From: Brevundimonas vesicularis
GTDB taxonomy: Bacteria > Pseudomonadota > Alphaproteobacteria > Caulobacterales > Caulobacteraceae
Length of the DNA stretch: 64,000 nt
Assembly: GCF_027886425.1 (NCBI RefSeq)
Contig: NZ_CP115671.1
Span: forward strand, 2,852,001-2,916,000
Reading direction: 5' to 3'
The translations under genes and the position numbers were made by a program. Numbering within the stretch: position 1 is the stretch's first letter; each line of letters begins with the position of its first letter. The notes under the pieces were generated by a model. The model was not told the DNA's origin. It ran no database searches and was given only the letters and a program-made list of their open reading frames with translations. Below are positions 7,223 through 15,874 of the stretch, one piece after another.

Positions 7223-8890
7223 CTAAGCCGACCGCTGCTTCAGCGGCGCGGTGCCATCGGCCAGGCTTTCGGCCAGATAGACCTCGGCCTCCTGCGCCGG
7301 CAGGGCGGGCGCATAGCCGAAGCCCTGACCATAGTGGCATTGCGCGTCCAGCAGCAGGCGGGCCAGTTCGGCGTTCTCCACCCCCTCGGCGACGACCTCC
7401 AGCGACAGGTCGCGACCCAGGTTGACCACCGACTTGACGATCTTGGCAGAGCCCTCGTCCTTGTTCATCGTCAGCACGAAATAGCGGTCGATCTTCAGCG
7501 TATCGAACGGCAGGCGCGCCAGATAGGACAGGGACGAGAAGCCGGTGCCGAAGTCGTCCAGCGCCAGCGAGGCCCCGACGTCTTTCAGCGATTGCAGCAC
7601 CTCGGCGGCGCGGGCGGTGTCGCGCATGATGTCGCCTTCGGTGACTTCCAGCTTCAGCGCGCCCCTGGGCAGGCCCGTTTCCTTGATGATGCGCGCCACG
7701 TCCTCGCACAGATGCGGGCGCTCGATCTCGCCGACCGACAGGTTGACGCTGCAGAACAGCTTGCCGGCCAGCGGATGGCGTTCGATCCATTCCGCCAGCT
7801 GCCGCGCCGACTGGGTCATCATCAGCAGGCCCAGGTCGTTCATCATGCCCAGGTCGGCGGTCAGACCCAGGAACTCGTCAGGCGGCACCAGACCCCGGCG
7901 CGGGTGACGCCAGCGCGCCAGGGCCTCGAAACCGGCGACGGCGCCGGTGTTCAGGTTCACGATCGGCTGGAAGAAGGGCACGATCTCGCCGCGCACGAAG
8001 GCGTTCCTCAGATCCGCCTCCAGCGCCAGACGGCTCAGGCTGTCGCTTTCAAGCGCCCGGCCATAGGCGGCCGATCCGCCGCGCCCGGCGCCCTTGGCCG
8101 ATTCCACCGCCAGCTCGACCCGGCGCAACAGTTCGGCGGCGTCGGGCGCATCCGGCCCGCCCTCCACCATCACCGCCCCGATGGAGACGGTCGGATAGAT
8201 GTCGAAGCCCGCGACCCGCAGCGGCTGCTCCAGCGCGTCTCGAACGCGGTAGCTGGTGTGCGAGGCGGTCTTGGGCACGATGATGGCGAACTCATCCTCG
8301 CCGATCCGCGCGGCCGAGGCGTCCTTGTTGAAGGCGGCGGCCAGACGCGAACCCAGGGCCGACAGCACCAGGTCGGTCCGCTCGTGCCCCAGCGCCTCGT
8401 TCAGGCGCCGCAGCCGGTCCACGTCGCCGACAACGATTTCGTATTCGCCGGGCTGGGTCAGCACCTCGCTAACGCGGGCCAGAAAGGCGCGACGATCCAA
8501 AAGGCCCGTCAGCGTATCACGGTCCGATCCGGCGAACTTGGTCTCCAGCGCCACGACGCCGGCGGCGCGCAGGCCGTCCTCCAGCCAGACGCCACGCCAC
8601 AGACAGGTCTCGGACCCACGCATGCGCAGACGTACGGCGATCTCGGCGCCCTCGTCCTGGGGTTTGAGCATCCGCTCGGCCAGGCTGCGATCCTGCGGCA
8701 TGGCCAGGGCGACAAATCCGGCGGCCGTGCATTCCGGCGCCAAAGGTCCCAGGCCCAGCGATCGTGTAGCCCCGGTGAAACGCAGTTCGTCCGCCGCGGG
8801 CGTCCAGACCCACAGGGCCGTCTCGGCGGCGGCCAGCGCCTCGATGGCGGTCGTGGCGTCCCAGGCCAGCGATCGGGATCGTGGTGTCAC
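7223..8890 (-). CDS. EAL-domain c-di-GMP phosphodiesterase with degenerate GGDEF domain
   Basis: This is a 555-residue cytosolic protein with three parts. Residues about 15-115 look like a PAS-type sensor. Residues about 120-280 are a GGDEF domain whose signature reads GEDEF (197-201), with Glu replacing the second Gly, so cyclase activity is doubtful. Residues about 290-545 are an EAL domain with FEALARW (EAL at 322-324), SVNLS, LEVTEGD, DDFGTGFSS, KIDRYFV and AEGVE. All the expected catalytic blocks are visible, so it should hydrolyse c-di-GMP, and the altered GGDEF may serve as a GTP-binding regulator. It converges on blh with three bases between the stops. Confidence 0.93.
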   Translation of the reverse strand: MTPRSRSLAWDATTAIEALAAAETALWVWTPAADELRFTGATRSLGLGPLAPECTAAGFVALAMPQDRSLAERMLKPQDEGAEIAVRLRMRGSETCLWRGVWLEDGLRAAGVVALETKFAGSDRDTLTGLLDRRAFLARVSEVLTQPGEYEIVVGDVDRLRRLNEALGHERTDLVLSALGSRLAAAFNKDASAARIGEDEFAIIVPKTASHTSYRVRDALEQPLRVAGFDIYPTVSIGAVMVEGGPDAPDAAELLRRVELAVESAKGAGRGGSAAYGRALESDSLSRLALEADLRNAFVRGEIVPFFQPIVNLNTGAVAGFEALARWRHPRRGLVPPDEFLGLTADLGMMNDLGLLMMTQSARQLAEWIERHPLAGKLFCSVNLSVGEIERPHLCEDVARIIKETGLPRGALKLEVTEGDIMRDTARAAEVLQSLKDVGASLALDDFGTGFSSLSYLARLPFDTLKIDRYFVLTMNKDEGSAKIVKSVVNLGRDLSLEVVAEGVENAELARLLLDAQCHYGQGFGYAPALPAQEAEVYLAESLADGTAPLKQRSA

Positions 8891-8921
8891 GCGTCTCGCC
8901 CTTCCAGACGGCCCCCGGCCG

Positions 8922-9500
8922 TCAACGCTCGTCCTCGACCAGGCCGAACAACAAATGGTCTGCCCACTCGCCGTTAATTTTCAAATAAGCGCGAGCCCGA
9001 CCTTCGTTGCGAAAGCCGGATTTCTCCAGCACCCGTCGCGACCCGTGGTTGGTGGGAAGACAGGCCGCCTCCAGCCGGTGCAGCTTCAGCTTGTCGAACG
9101 CGTATCCGACGACGGCCCGAACGCCCGCCGTCGCCACGCCCTGACCGGAAAACGGCTGGCCGATCCAGTAGCCCAGCGTCCCCGTCTCGGCGACGCCGCG
9201 CCTCACGTTCGACAGGGTCACCGCCCCCGCCAGGGTCTTGCCGTCCTGAACGAAGACGAAGAAGGGCCAGGCATTGCCGAGTTCCATCTCGCGGGCATAG
9301 ATCGACAGCCGGCGCCGGAAGGCCGCCTTGGTCAGGTCGTCCTCGGGCCAGGCCGGCTCCCACGGTTGCAGATAGTCGCGCGAGCCGTCGCGCAGCGTGG
9401 ACCAGGCGGCGTAATCGGCGGCGCGCGGCGGGCGCAGCAGCACGCCGTCCCCCCGGATCACGGGTCCGGCCACATCGCTCATCCAGTCCAGAAGCGCCAT
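8922..9500 (-). CDS. GNAT N-acetyltransferase, RimJ/RimL-like
   Basis: A 192-residue GNAT-fold acetyltransferase. The N-terminal VLLRPPRAADYAAW is typical of the RimJ/RimL group. The acetyl-CoA-binding segment is GYWIGQPFSGQGVATAGVRAVV, and LHRLEAACLPTNHGSRRVLEKSGF is the closing family block. RimJ and RimL acetylate N-terminal residues of ribosomal proteins, but this group includes many other acceptors, so the substrate is open. It stands alone, about 30 bases from the end-to-start junction with the EAL gene. A TATAGCA stretch lies just upstream of its start. Confidence 0.88.
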   Translation of the reverse strand: MALLDWMSDVAGPVIRGDGVLLRPPRAADYAAWSTLRDGSRDYLQPWEPAWPEDDLTKAAFRRRLSIYAREMELGNAWPFFVFVQDGKTLAGAVTLSNVRRGVAETGTLGYWIGQPFSGQGVATAGVRAVVGYAFDKLKLHRLEAACLPTNHGSRRVLEKSGFRNEGRARAYLKINGEWADHLLFGLVEDER

Positions 9501-9537
9501 CGATGGGGACTATAGCATCAAGATTCGGCTCTGAACC

Positions 9538-10143
9538 TTACGGTTCGGCCAAAAGTGTCGCTGTCAGTTTCAGCGCCAGGTCGCGGCCCAGTCCCTCGGG
9601 CGCGCCCAGCATCGGCGTCAGGATGTCCCCGATCAGCCCCTCGGCGAAGGCCATATAGGCCGCCGTCACCACCAGGGCCTTGGCCCGCTCGGCCGCCCTG
9701 GGATCCTCGGGCGCCATGGCCGCCAGCCGCTCGGCCAGATCGCGCACCACCTCGGCGAAGCTCTCCGCCCGGCCTTGCTCGCGCGCCAGCGCCAGCCAGG
9801 CCGCCATCTGAGAGGCCCCGCCCGGCCCGAAGGCGTCGAACACCACGCCCATCAACCGCCCCGGCTCGACGCCGTCGCGCCCCTCTCCCACGCCCGCGTT
9901 CAGGCCCGCCTCGATCCGCTGCGCCAGATCGCGCACCATCGCATCCATCAGCGCGCCCTGAAGCCCGGCCGCCGAGCCGAAATGATGGATCAGATTGGCG
10001 TGACCTACGCCCATCCGCTCGCCCACCGCCTTCAGCGTCACCGCCGCCGGCCCGCCCGACAGCAGCAGGTCGCGCGCCGCCTCCAGCGCCTCTTCGCGCG
10101 CCACCGCCCCGCGTCGTCGCTTTACCGGACCATTAGTTGACAT
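9538..10143 (-). CDS. TetR-family transcriptional regulator
   Basis: A 201-residue TetR repressor. The N-terminal helix-turn-helix spans about residues 14-60 (REEALEAARDLLLSGG...MGVGHANLIHHFGSAAGLQGAL). The ligand-binding part is Ala/Leu-rich with no recognised signature. ATG at 10143 sits inside a palindrome (10138-10151), so the presumed operator overlaps the gene's own start codon. GGAG occurs 13 bases upstream, which is far for a Shine-Dalgarno. It is divergent from the metal-dependent hydrolase gene, starts 47 bases from it, and probably controls both. Confidence 0.9.
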   Translation of the reverse strand: MSTNGPVKRRRGAVAREEALEAARDLLLSGGPAAVTLKAVGERMGVGHANLIHHFGSAAGLQGALMDAMVRDLAQRIEAGLNAGVGEGRDGVEPGRLMGVVFDAFGPGGASQMAAWLALAREQGRAESFAEVVRDLAERLAAMAPEDPRAAERAKALVVTAAYMAFAEGLIGDILTPMLGAPEGLGRDLALKLTATLLAEP

Positions 10144-10151
10144 TGATGTCA
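10138..10151. promoter_or_regulatory. Palindrome over the tetR start, likely TetR operator
   Basis: TGACAT-tg-ATGTCA is a perfect 6-bp inverted repeat at 10138-10151, followed at once by the self-complementary AGTTAACT (10151-10158). It covers the tetR start codon and lies about 40 bases upstream of the divergent hydrolase gene. Size and place fit a TetR operator; the role is inferred. Confidence 0.6.
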
Positions 10152-10190
10152 GTTAACTCCATCCTCTGCTCGAAATCGAGGAGCAGAACC

Positions 10191-11027
10191 ATGGCGAAAT
10201 CCGCCACCCCCGCCGACCTCCAGATCAAGCCGCGCGACCTGCATATCGACCGCGAGGCTCCGACGCCACGCTGGTGGCTGAACGGCGACCCGTTCGGCAC
10301 CGCCGTGATGAACGCCCTCAGCCTCACCTTCCCCGACGGCGAGCGGTTCTTCATCCAGTCGGTCAAGCGGTTCGCCAAGGACGCGCCCCCGGCCCTGGCC
10401 GCCGACATCCGCGCCTTCACGGTCCAGGAGGGCGCCCACACCCGCGAACACATGGCCTTCAACGCCATCACCGAACGCGCCGGCTACGACACCGCCGAGA
10501 TCGAGGCCTATGTCACAGCGCGGCTCGACATCGCCCGCGCCCGTCCGGCCCTGGCCCAGCTGGCGGCGACCATGGCGCTGGAGCATTTCACCGCCGCCTT
10601 CGCCCATCGGCTGCTGGCCGATCCGGAGCTGCTGAAGGGCTCGCCCCACGACCTGGCCCGCCTGTGGCGCTGGCACTCCATCGAGGAGATCGAGCACAAG
10701 GGCGTGGCCTATGACGTCTTCCTGCACGCGACCCGGGACCTCAGTCCGCTGAAGCGCTGGCGCATCCGGCGCTGGGCCATGTTCCTGACGACCCTGCTGT
10801 TCACCCGCACGGTGCGCGAGACGACCTTCATGCTGCTGAAGCAGGACGGCATCGTCGGCTGGCGCGCGCGTCTGGGCCTGTTCCGCTGGCTGTGGCTGAA
10901 GCCGGGTCTGTATCGCCGGATGATCGGCGACTACCTGGCCTTCTACAAACCCGACTTCCACCCGTGGCAGATCGACGACCGCGACCTTATCGCGGACGCG
11001 GAGGCCGGCCTGGCCCAACCGGCCTGA
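10191..11027 (+). CDS. Metal-dependent hydrolase family protein (PF10118 type)
   Basis: A 278-residue protein of the predicted metal-dependent hydrolase family often paired with TetR regulators. Motifs include FTVQEGAHTREHMAFN, MALEHFTAAFAHRLL and WHSIEEIEHKGVAYDVF. Their Glu and His residues are spaced like a di-iron or other di-metal helical carboxylate site. ATG at 10191 follows GAGGAG at seven bases, which favours it over an upstream ATG at 10137 inside the operator. Substrate is unknown. Control by the divergent TetR protein is the simplest reading. Confidence 0.85.
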   Translation: MAKSATPADLQIKPRDLHIDREAPTPRWWLNGDPFGTAVMNALSLTFPDGERFFIQSVKRFAKDAPPALAADIRAFTVQEGAHTREHMAFNAITERAGYDTAEIEAYVTARLDIARARPALAQLAATMALEHFTAAFAHRLLADPELLKGSPHDLARLWRWHSIEEIEHKGVAYDVFLHATRDLSPLKRWRIRRWAMFLTTLLFTRTVRETTFMLLKQDGIVGWRARLGLFRWLWLKPGLYRRMIGDYLAFYKPDFHPWQIDDRDLIADAEAGLAQPA

Positions 11028-11103
11028 CTCCTAAATCCGACCCCGCGACGGAGTTTTCGCCCAAAGGCGTTACAGTGTGCGGGGGACGGACGAGGAGAAG
11101 GCC

Positions 11104-12593
11104 ATGGCTTCATCACCGACCGACGCCGCCGTCGCCCTGACGCGCCTGGGTCTGGGCGCCCGGCCTGGCGAGATCGACCGCGTCGTCGCTGATCCGCGCG
11201 GCTGGGCCATGGGCCAGATTCGGTCCCAGGGCGCGCCCCAGCCGTCTGGCCAGTTCGCCGACACCGCCGAACGCGTTGGCCAATATATCGACTATCAGAG
11301 CGACGCCGGCCTGGTCCGCCGCGACCGACGCGCCGCCGCTCCGGCGACGGCCGACGCCGCGCCCGCCCTCTCGCCAGCCATGCCGGACGCCGCCGATCCG
11401 CAAGCCGTCGCCCGGTGCGAGGCTCGTCAGGCCGCCCGCCGCGACATCACCCAGGACACGGCGCAGGAGTTCCTGGCTCGCGTCCAGCTCGGCGCGACCA
11501 CCGACGACGGCTTCGCCGAGCGCTGGGCCTGTTCTGGTCGAACGCCCTGACCGTCTCGGCCGCCAAGTTCGCCAGCGGCGCCTTCGTCGGCCAGTATGAG
11601 CGCGAGGCCATCCGCCCCCACGTCTTCGGCCGGTTCGAGGATCTGGTCCTGGCCGCTGAACAGCATCCCGCCATGCTGCTCTATCTGGATCAGGCCCGCT
11701 CCGTCGGTCCCGACAGCTTGGCCGGCGCCCGCCGCAACGCCGGGCTGAACGAGAACCTGGCCCGCGAGATGATGGAGTTGCACACCGTCGGCGCCGACGG
11801 CGGCTATACGCAGGGCGACGTGACCGAACTGGCCCGCGCCCTGACCGGCTGGTCCGTTCCCGCCGCCCGCGACCAGCGTCAACCGAACCGTCTGCGGCGC
11901 GCGCGCAATATGGCCGCCCAGGCCGAGCCCGGTCCCGACGGCTTCGTCTTCCGCGCCAATGTGCACGAACCCGGCGCCCGCACCGTGATGGGCAAGACCT
12001 ATCCCACGGCGGGCCTGGCCCAGGGTCAGGCCATCCTGCGCGACCTGGCCCGGCATCCCGCGACGGCCAAACGTCTGTCGCGCCGTCTCGCCGCCCATTT
12101 CGTCGCCGACGATCCGCCGCCCGCCCTGGTCGCACGGCTGGAACAAGCATGGACCGGATCCGGCGGCGATCTGGCCCAGGTCGCCCGCGCCCTGATCGAC
12201 GCGCCAGAGACCTGGGCGCCTCAGCCCGCCAAGATCAAGACGCCCTACGACTTCATCGTCTCAGCCCATCGCGCGCTGGGAACCCAGCCTCAGCGGATTC
12301 AGCCGCTGCGCCAGGCCCTGCTCGACATGGGCCAGCCGCCGTTCGCGCCCCCGTCGCCCGAGGGCTGGCCCGACACGGCCGCCGACTGGGCCGGCCCAGA
12401 CGCCCTGGTCAAGCGGCTGAACTGGTCGCGCACCGCCGCCGATCTGGCGCAAGCAAGCGATCCCAATGCCGTCGCCGCCTCCGCCCTCGGCCCGCGCCTC
12501 GGCGAACGCACCCGCCTCGCCGTCGCCCGCGCCGAAAGCCGGCCCGAGGCCCTCACCCTTCTGTTCATGTCGCCGGAGTTCCAACGCCGATGA
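11104..12593 (+). pseudogene. DUF1800 family gene broken by a single-base frameshift
   Basis: Two overlapping frames together encode one DUF1800 protein. The first (from ATG 11104, AGGAG six bases upstream) reads AVALTRLGLGARPGEIDRV... up to DGFAERW, then runs to an early TGA. The second resumes with LFWSNALTVSAAKFASGAF and continues to TGA 12591-12593. Family members read FAERL.LFWSN..TVS without a break, and restoring one C near 11523 (cgctg to cgcctg) rebuilds exactly that. Downstream blocks LNENLAREMMELHTVG and TYPTAG are intact. The family pairs with DUF1501 proteins, as here. Either the gene is inactivated or this is an assembly error; codon use on both sides is normal. Confidence 0.85.
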
Positions 12594-13771
12594 CCGCCCT
12601 CAACATGAACCGCCGCCATCTGCTGGCCGCCGCCTCCGCCGGGGTCGGCCTGGCCTTCGCCGGACGGGTCGCCGCCCAGACCGCCGGCCCCGCCAACAAG
12701 CTGGTCGTCGTCATCGCGCGCGGCGCCATGGACGGCCTGTCGGTGACCGTGCCTTACGCCGATCCGAACTACGTCCCTTTGCGCGGCGGTCTGGCCATCG
12801 CCGCGCCCGGCGAGGCGAACGGCGCCCTGGCCATAAGCGAAGGCGTCGGCCTGCACCCGGCGCTGGCGGGCCTGCACGCCCTTTATGGTCAGGGTCAGAT
12901 GCGGTTCGCCCCCGCCGTCGCCCTGCCCGTGCGCATCCGCTCGCACTTCGACGCCCAGGACGTGCTGGAGAACGGCGGCGAAGGTCTGCGCCAGCAATCC
13001 GACGGCTGGCTGAACCGCGCCATCGTCGCGGCCGGCGGAACGTCGCTGAAAGGCCTGTCGATCGGCGCCCAGACGCCGCTGATCCTGCGCGGCGACGCCC
13101 CCGTGTCCAGTTGGGCGCCTGGCGGTCTGGTGCGCGACGGCGACCGCATCGCCTCCCTGCTTCAGGACCTCTATGTCGAGGATCCGATGCTGGGCCAAAA
13201 CCTGGCGCGGGGCCTGGCGACCGAGCATCTGGTCAGCATGGAGGGCGGCGACCAACGCCTGCGTCGCAACGACGTTCAGGGCCTGGGCCAGGCCGTCGCC
13301 AAGCTGATGACCGGACCGGAGGGCGCCGACATCGTCGCCGTCTCGCTGGACGGCTGGGACACCCACGCGGGTCAGAGGGCGCAACTCCAGACCCGCCTGA
13401 CGGGTCTGGATCAACTGGTCACAGGCCTGAAGGACGGGCTGGGCGAGGCCTGGTCGCGCACCGCCGTCGTCGTCGCCACCGAGTTCGGCCGCACCGCCCG
13501 TGCCAATGGCACCCAAGGCACCGACCACGGCACCGGCTCGTCGCTGTTGCTGGCGGGCGGCGCCGTCAAGCGCGGCGGCCCCATCGGCGACTGGCCGACC
13601 CTTGCCGACAACCGCCTGTTCGAGAACCGTGACCTGGCCCCGACCCTGGATATCCGTTCGGTGTTCAAGGGCGTGTTGCGCGATCATATGGGCGTCGACC
13701 GCGCCGCCCTGGACGCCCGCGTCTTCCCCGGCAGCGCCGCCGAAGCGCCGGCCATGGATGGACTGGTCTAG
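12590..13771 (+). CDS. DUF1501 family protein with Tat signal
   Basis: A 393-residue DUF1501 (sulfatase/alkaline-phosphatase-like fold) protein. It begins with a twin-arginine signal, NMNRRHLLAAASAGVGLAFA, so it is exported folded. Landmarks are LVVVIARGAMDGLSVTVPY, VSLDGWDTHAGQ and VVVATEFGRTARANGT...DHGTGSS, the metal-site-like blocks of the family. It starts as ATGA on the stop of the DUF1800 gene, its usual partner. The function of the pair is unknown. The frame is intact even though the partner is frameshifted. Confidence 0.9.
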   Translation: MTALNMNRRHLLAAASAGVGLAFAGRVAAQTAGPANKLVVVIARGAMDGLSVTVPYADPNYVPLRGGLAIAAPGEANGALAISEGVGLHPALAGLHALYGQGQMRFAPAVALPVRIRSHFDAQDVLENGGEGLRQQSDGWLNRAIVAAGGTSLKGLSIGAQTPLILRGDAPVSSWAPGGLVRDGDRIASLLQDLYVEDPMLGQNLARGLATEHLVSMEGGDQRLRRNDVQGLGQAVAKLMTGPEGADIVAVSLDGWDTHAGQRAQLQTRLTGLDQLVTGLKDGLGEAWSRTAVVVATEFGRTARANGTQGTDHGTGSSLLLAGGAVKRGGPIGDWPTLADNRLFENRDLAPTLDIRSVFKGVLRDHMGVDRAALDARVFPGSAAEAPAMDGLV

Positions 13772-13841
13772 CCGTCACGCTTGCTTTTCGCGGCGCAACA
13801 TCGCATCAGGACGCCATCACCTTGGACCCGGCCCTGTTCGC

Positions 13842-13917
13842 AGGCGACGGGTGGCTATCCCCGCCGCCGATCCGCTGGGAAACCGAGCCGCCAGAAACCG
13901 AAGCATCGGTAAGGCTC
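13842..13917 (+). promoter_or_regulatory. Structured 5' leader upstream of sulP
   Basis: The 165-base gap before the SulP gene can fold into two stable elements. One is GGCG-a-CGGG (13843-13851) pairing with CCCG-c-CGCC (13860-13868) around an 8-base loop. The other is GAGCC (13885-13889) with GGCTC (13913-13917), enclosing ACCGA-agca-TCGGT (13897-13910). Alphaproteobacterial sulfate transporters are known to carry a conserved cis-regulatory RNA (sul1 motif, from memory); I cannot confirm the match by eye. Confidence 0.45.
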
Positions 13918-13936
13918 ATCCAGATGAAATCCTGAA

Positions 13937-15421
13937 ATGTCCATTATCGCCTCCGCGCGCCAGCAATGGCTCGCCAATCCTCGCCGCGATCTTCTGGCGG
14001 GGACCGTCGTGGCCCTGGCCCTGATCCCCGAAGCCATCGCCTTTTCCATCATCGCCGGCGTCGATCCCGCCGTCGGCCTCTACGCCAGCGTGGTCATCGC
14101 CGTGACCATCGCCTTCGTCGGCGGCCGGCCGGCCATGATCTCGGCCGCGACCGGCGCCATGGCCCTGCTGATGGTCACGCTCGTGCGCGACCACGGGCTG
14201 GAATATCTCTTCGCCGCCTCGATCCTGTGCGGCGTGTTCCAGATTGTCATCGGCCTGCTGAAGCTGGGCCGCTACATCAAGTTCGTCAGCCGCAGCGTCA
14301 TGACCGGCTTCGTCAACTCCCTGGCCATCCTGATCTTCCTGGCCCAGATGCCTGAGCTGATCGGCCGGGGCTGGATCACCTACGCCCTTGTCGCGGCGGC
14401 CCTTGTCGTCATCTACGGCTTTCCACGCCTCACCAAGGCCGTGCCCTCGCCCCTGGTCGCCATCGTCGCCATCAGCGCCCTGGTGATCGTGCTGAATCTG
14501 GATGTGCGCACCGTCGGCGACATGGGCCAGATGCCGACCAGCCTGCCGATGTTCCACCTGCCCGCCGTCCCCCTGACGTGGGAGACGCTGGTCATCATCG
14601 CGCCCATCTCGGCGACCGTGGCCTTCGTCGGCCTGCTGGAAAGCCTGCTGACCGCGAACCTGATCGACGACATCACCGACACCCCGTCGGACAAGGATCG
14701 CGAGACGCGCGGCCAAGGGATCGCCAACGTCCTGTCGCCCCTGTTCGGCGGCATGGCCGGTTGCGCCATGATCGGCCAGTCGATGATCAACGTCACCTCG
14801 GGCGCGCGGGGACGACTATCGACCCTGTGGGCCGGGTTGTTCCTGCTGTTTCTGATGCTGGCGCTTCAGACCTGGGTCGCCCAAATCCCGATGGCGGCCC
14901 TAGTCGCCGTCATGATCATGGTCTCCATCGGCACCTTCGACTGGTCCTCGGTGATGAAGCTGCGCTCCACCCCGCTTCAGTCGTCCATCGTCATGATCGC
15001 CACGACCGTGACGGTCGTCGCCACCCACGACCTCTCCAAGGGCGTCATCTTGGGGGTGCTGCTGTCGGCGATCTTCTTCATGCGCAAGGTCGGCAAGACC
15101 ATCGCCGTGACCGAGGTCCCGACGCCGGGACCGGGCGTGCTGCGCTACCGCGTCTCAGGCCAGCTGTTCTTCGCCTCGGCTGATCTGTTCGCCGCCAGCT
15201 TCGAGCATCACGGCCAACCCACGCGCGTCGAGATCGATCTCAGCGACGCCCATCTGTGGGATCTGACCGGCGTCGCCGCCGTGGACAAGGTCGTCTTCCG
15301 CTACCGCCGTCAGGGCGCGGAGGTGCAGGTTTTGGGCATGAACGACGCCGCCCGCACCCTGGTCACGCGGGTGGGGCGGTTCGAGAAGATGCATCTGCCG
15401 GACGGCGCCGGCGCGCATTGA
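13937..15421 (+). CDS. SulP-family anion transporter with STAS domain
   Basis: A 494-residue inner-membrane transporter of the SulP (SLC26) family. It starts with DLLAGTVVALALIPEAIAFSIIAGVDP, the family signature after a short cytosolic N terminus. About ten to twelve membrane segments follow. Residues about 390-490 form the cytosolic STAS domain (VSGQLFFASADLFAASF...VEIDLSDAHLWDLTGVAAVDKV). Members carry sulfate, bicarbonate, chloride or dicarboxylates; sulfate is a guess here. The gene stands alone behind a 165-base structured leader and converges on the small gene at 15426. Confidence 0.9.
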   Translation: MSIIASARQQWLANPRRDLLAGTVVALALIPEAIAFSIIAGVDPAVGLYASVVIAVTIAFVGGRPAMISAATGAMALLMVTLVRDHGLEYLFAASILCGVFQIVIGLLKLGRYIKFVSRSVMTGFVNSLAILIFLAQMPELIGRGWITYALVAAALVVIYGFPRLTKAVPSPLVAIVAISALVIVLNLDVRTVGDMGQMPTSLPMFHLPAVPLTWETLVIIAPISATVAFVGLLESLLTANLIDDITDTPSDKDRETRGQGIANVLSPLFGGMAGCAMIGQSMINVTSGARGRLSTLWAGLFLLFLMLALQTWVAQIPMAALVAVMIMVSIGTFDWSSVMKLRSTPLQSSIVMIATTVTVVATHDLSKGVILGVLLSAIFFMRKVGKTIAVTEVPTPGPGVLRYRVSGQLFFASADLFAASFEHHGQPTRVEIDLSDAHLWDLTGVAAVDKVVFRYRRQGAEVQVLGMNDAARTLVTRVGRFEKMHLPDGAGAH

Positions 15422-15425
15422 GCCG

Positions 15426-15635
15426 TCAGGCGGCGTTGGAGGTCGGTTCGAGGTCGGGCTTGGGCATCTTGCAGATGCGGTTCAGGTCGGCCCGGATCGA
15501 GCTGCCCTGGAAGTGCGAGATTTCGGCGCCCGAATAGCCCTCTCCCGACAGCGCCTTGACGACGTCGCCGGTGTTCAGACAATCGTTGGTCCGAGCGAGC
15601 TGGTAGGCGCGCTCCACGACGTGGGTGCGGTTCAT
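15426..15635 (-). CDS. Small conserved hypothetical protein
   Basis: A 69-residue soluble protein (NRTHVVERAYQLARTNDCLNTGDVVKALSGEGYSG...) with no signal peptide or membrane segment. It is mostly helical in appearance and carries one stretch, DVVKALSGEGY, that resembles a small DNA- or RNA-binding helical unit. I do not recognise a named family. The frame is credible because it has good codon use, a sensible ATG, and a shared leader motif with the outer-membrane gene at 2.7 kb. A perfect hairpin sits immediately before the start codon. Confidence 0.65.
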   Translation of the reverse strand: MNRTHVVERAYQLARTNDCLNTGDVVKALSGEGYSGAEISHFQGSSIRADLNRICKMPKPDLEPTSNAA

Positions 15636-15661
15636 GTTGGAAGCCTTTCGTGCCTTCCAAC
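15636..15661 (-). repeat. Hairpin abutting the start codon of the small gene
   Basis: On the minus strand GTTGGAAG and CTTCCAAC form a perfect 8-bp stem that ends at the base before the ATG at 15635. The 10-base loop contains GAAAGG, the only Shine-Dalgarno-like stretch nearby. The geometry suggests post-transcriptional control, but could be coincidental. Confidence 0.55.
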
Positions 15662-15760
15662 AACGCGCGCCAAGCTAAACCGTTCCCATTATTGGATTTT
15701 CGGCCCGACCGGCCCGCGCTTGCATCTGTCATGAATATCTGCGCACATAGAGCTCGTCGA

Positions 15761-15790
15761 TCTCTCTGCGTAACGCCCACTCTCTCTGCG
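15761..15790 (+). repeat. Two direct repeats, 20 bp apart, upstream of the cold-shock gene
   Basis: TCTCTCTGCG occurs at 15761-15770 and 15781-15790, each followed by AACGC after at most one base. The 20-bp period is close to two helical turns, so a protein could bind both on one face. They lie about 90-110 bases upstream of the cold-shock ATG. Confidence 0.45.
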
Positions 15791-15874
15791 AACGCACGAG
15801 TCAAGGCCGCTCCCATTCAGACCCGACAGGCCGCAGGGACGTTCCCTCGGTCAATTTCTAACGGAGGTCTCAAA

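Noticed and set aside
11113..12150. Large minus-strand frame opposite the DUF1800 gene
   Set aside because: Its composition is Arg/Gly/Pro-rich shadow coding with no family motif; the plus strand carries the DUF1800 signatures on both sides of the frameshift.
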